DNA from: Acidobacteriota bacterium
GTDB lineage: Bacteria > Acidobacteriota > Blastocatellia > Pyrinomonadales > Pyrinomonadaceae
NCBI GenBank assembly: GCA_016715115.1
Contig: JADKBM010000004.1
Coordinates: 930,001 to 994,000 of the forward strand
Direction of reading: 5' to 3'
Length of the DNA: 64,000 nt
The notes under the pieces are model-generated. The model did no database searches, was not told the origin of the DNA, and saw only the letters and a program-made list of their open reading frames with translations. The position numbers and the translations under genes were made by a program. Position 1 is the first letter of the stretch. Each line of letters opens with the position of its first letter. This document shows, piece after piece, positions 62,495-64,000 of the stretch.

Positions 62495-64000
62495 GTGAAA
62501 TTATTATTTTCAGCATTGCTCGCTTTGATATTTTGCGCCGGAATTTCGGCGCAAACCGGCGCGACCGTCACGGGAACGGTCTTTCTTGACGGCCAACCGG
62601 CCGGCGACGCGGTCGTGCAACTCACCACATCATCCAATCCGACTCGAACTATCACTACCCGTACCGACAGCAACGGCGTCTATCGGTTCGAGAATCTGGA
62701 ACCGGGAACCTATCAGCTCTGGGCGGAAAAGCGCGGGCCGGAGGATCGACCGGGTCTCGTCGGAGCGGCGCTCGGCGGAGCGTTTGGCACGGTGACCGTA
62801 AAAGTCGGCCAACTCAAAACGATCGATCTTAAGTTAACTTTGGCGGTTTACGAGAGTTCATTCCGCATCCGGGAGTTCGTGACGATCGCGGCCGATTCCG
62901 CTCAAGTCGCGGAACAGGTTTCGAAATCGATCAGCGTCATCGGCGCCCAGGAAATGCGTGACCGCGCGGACTTCGCTTTGGTTGAGACCTTGCGCTCGGT
63001 TCCGGGATTCCGGGTCCAGCAACTCGGCGGATTCGGACGAACGGCAAGCATCAAATCGCGCGGATTGAGGAATCAGGACACGGCGGTTCTGATCGACGGC
63101 ATTCGCTTTCGCGACGCATCCTCGATCTCAGGTGATGCGTCGGCGTTCCTGAGCGATTTTACACTCACGAGCGTCAGCAAGATCGAGGTCCTGCGCGGTT
63201 CAGGATCGTCGCTTTACGGCACGAACGCGATCGGAGGAACGATCGATTTCCAGACTCCGAGGCCGCAGAAAGATTGGCACGGAAGTCTTTCCGGCGCATT
63301 CGGCGGTTTGGGTCTCGGACGTTTTCGCGGAAATATTTCGAAAGGAATGATCGGCGGCAAATTCGGATTCACGGCGGGATTGTCCCGAACCGCTTACACC
63401 AAAGGGATCGACGGCGACGATCGCGCCGACAACACGAATTTTCAGACACGCGTCGAATTCAATCCTTTTTCGAAAACGAGCATTTCGGCGCGGCTGTTTG
63501 CTTCCGACGCTTACGTGAAACTCAATAACGGCCCCGACACTTTCGGGACACCGCCGAATTCGAATGCCGGAATCTTGTTCGCAAATCCGGGAATCAACTT
63601 TCTCGCGGACGCGAACGATCCGGATAACCGGCAGCGCTCGAATTTCTACAATGGCCAAGTGGTGCTGACGCAGGCATTTACGAGCGATTTCATTTTTGAA
63701 GCTTTCTATTCGGGTTTGTCAACCGAGCGAAGGAACGAGAACGGACCGCTCGGAACCGGTTTTCAATCGGCGTCGAAATCGGTTTTCGAGGGCGCGGTTC
63801 AGACGGCCGGCGCGAAATTCAAATGGACGCCGACGAGATCCAACACCTTGAGCTTCGGCTATGAGTTCGAATCGGAAAGATTCCGAAACGATGGCTTTAC
63901 GCCGGGCGGAACCGGGAATTTCTCGACGACGGCGAAACAGTCGGGCAGCGCCGTTTTCGTCCAGGATCTCGCAAGTTTTTTTGACGGTCGTTTGCAGCTT
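62495..64000 (+). CDS. TonB-dependent outer-membrane receptor, BtuB-like (partial, right edge)
   Basis: The first 502 codons of a receptor whose 3' end lies beyond the window. It starts with GTG after GGGAG and has a signal peptide (about 1-22). A carboxypeptidase-regulatory/Cna-B-like domain (about 25-115, TVTGTVFLDGQPAGDAVVQL) is followed by the plug (VSKSISVIGAQEMRDRADFALVETLRSVPGF; VLRGSGSSLYGTNAIGGTIDF) and the start of the beta barrel. The cobalamin riboswitch upstream and the btu genes support cobalamin or cobamide as substrate. Confidence 0.9.
   Translation, partial: MKLLFSALLALIFCAGISAQTGATVTGTVFLDGQPAGDAVVQLTTSSNPTRTITTRTDSNGVYRFENLEPGTYQLWAEKRGPEDRPGLVGAALGGAFGTVTVKVGQLKTIDLKLTLAVYESSFRIREFVTIAADSAQVAEQVSKSISVIGAQEMRDRADFALVETLRSVPGFRVQQLGGFGRTASIKSRGLRNQDTAVLIDGIRFRDASSISGDASAFLSDFTLTSVSKIEVLRGSGSSLYGTNAIGGTIDFQTPRPQKDWHGSLSGAFGGLGLGRFRGNISKGMIGGKFGFTAGLSRTAYTKGIDGDDRADNTNFQTRVEFNPFSKTSISARLFASDAYVKLNNGPDTFGTPPNSNAGILFANPGINFLADANDPDNRQRSNFYNGQVVLTQAFTSDFIFEAFYSGLSTERRNENGPLGTGFQSASKSVFEGAVQTAGAKFKWTPTRSNTLSFGYEFESERFRNDGFTPGGTGNFSTTAKQSGSAVFVQDLASFFDGRLQL

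Noticed and set aside
1..64000. tRNA or rRNA genes
   Set aside because: No cloverleaf or conserved TTCRANNY-type tRNA loop in context and no rRNA core sequence was noticed by eye. A covariance-model scan could still find one.

Overview
The window looks like a chromosomal segment of a member of the Acidobacteriota, probably class Blastocatellia (Pyrinomonadaceae-like). The basis is two paralogous VWFA-type secreted proteins of the acidobacterial family, a secreted metalloprotease with DYDGDGKxDIAVFRP-type repeats, a large membrane-anchored Ser/Thr kinase, a complete lexA-imuA-imuB-dnaE2 cassette, moderately high GC, and gene borders rich in short-period repeats. The taxonomy is inference; no rRNA or tRNA gene was recognised.

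Layout. 0.1-9 kb: a membrane Ser/Thr kinase, a small SRA-like DNA-binding protein, and three secreted proteins (thermolysin-type M4 protease, a lectin-like/Cna-B-like protein, an M12-type protease with six repeat units). 9-13.4 kb: Nudix hydrolase, PlsC-like acyltransferase, thermonuclease-like lipoprotein, RibD/DHFR-like protein, aminotransferase. 13.8-17.2 kb: an unrecognised secreted protein and a tandem pair of small HEXXH proteins ending in a calcium-loop motif. 17.5-23.4 kb: the SOS mutasome cassette (lexA, imuA, imuB, dnaE2 on the minus strand), broken up by palindromic and heptad repeats. 23.6-26.3 kb: an atypical island of a compact kinase, an unrecognised translationally coupled partner and a convergent PD-(D/E)XK nuclease-like gene. 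This is the best candidate for an undescribed module. 26.6-27.7 kb: rarA.

27.8-36.8 kb: sixteen mostly small co-oriented genes headed by a YCII protein and an ECF42-type sigma factor. It includes four VOC proteins, MmcQ/YjbR, TfoX-N, ankyrin, YdeI/DUF1801, SRPBCC and an NTF2-YCII fusion, often with overlapping start/stop codons. 37-45.8 kb: M14 carboxypeptidase, methyltransferase, LpxL-like acyltransferase, sugar-nucleotide epimerase, S41 protease, RDD protein, tyrS, proC. 46-53.3 kb: uvrC, Sua5/TsaC, a seven-copy tandem repeat array, GT39-like glycosyltransferase, Gfo/Idh/MocA oxidoreductase, serine hydrolase. 53.4-59 kb: two convergent VWFA paralogues, a secreted DNA/RNA non-specific nuclease, glgC. 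59.1-64 kb: a vitamin B12 uptake locus with two cobalamin riboswitches, btuF-btuC-btuD, and a TonB-dependent receptor that runs off the window.

How it fits together. DNA-damage response (lexA cassette, uvrC, rarA) and extracellular hydrolysis (M4, M12, M14, S41, nuclease) are prominent. B12 acquisition is under riboswitch control. The intergenic DNA holds several families of hairpin-forming repeats. Many are built on a 7-nt period, often abut stop codons, and in one case form the variable stem of a cobalamin riboswitch.
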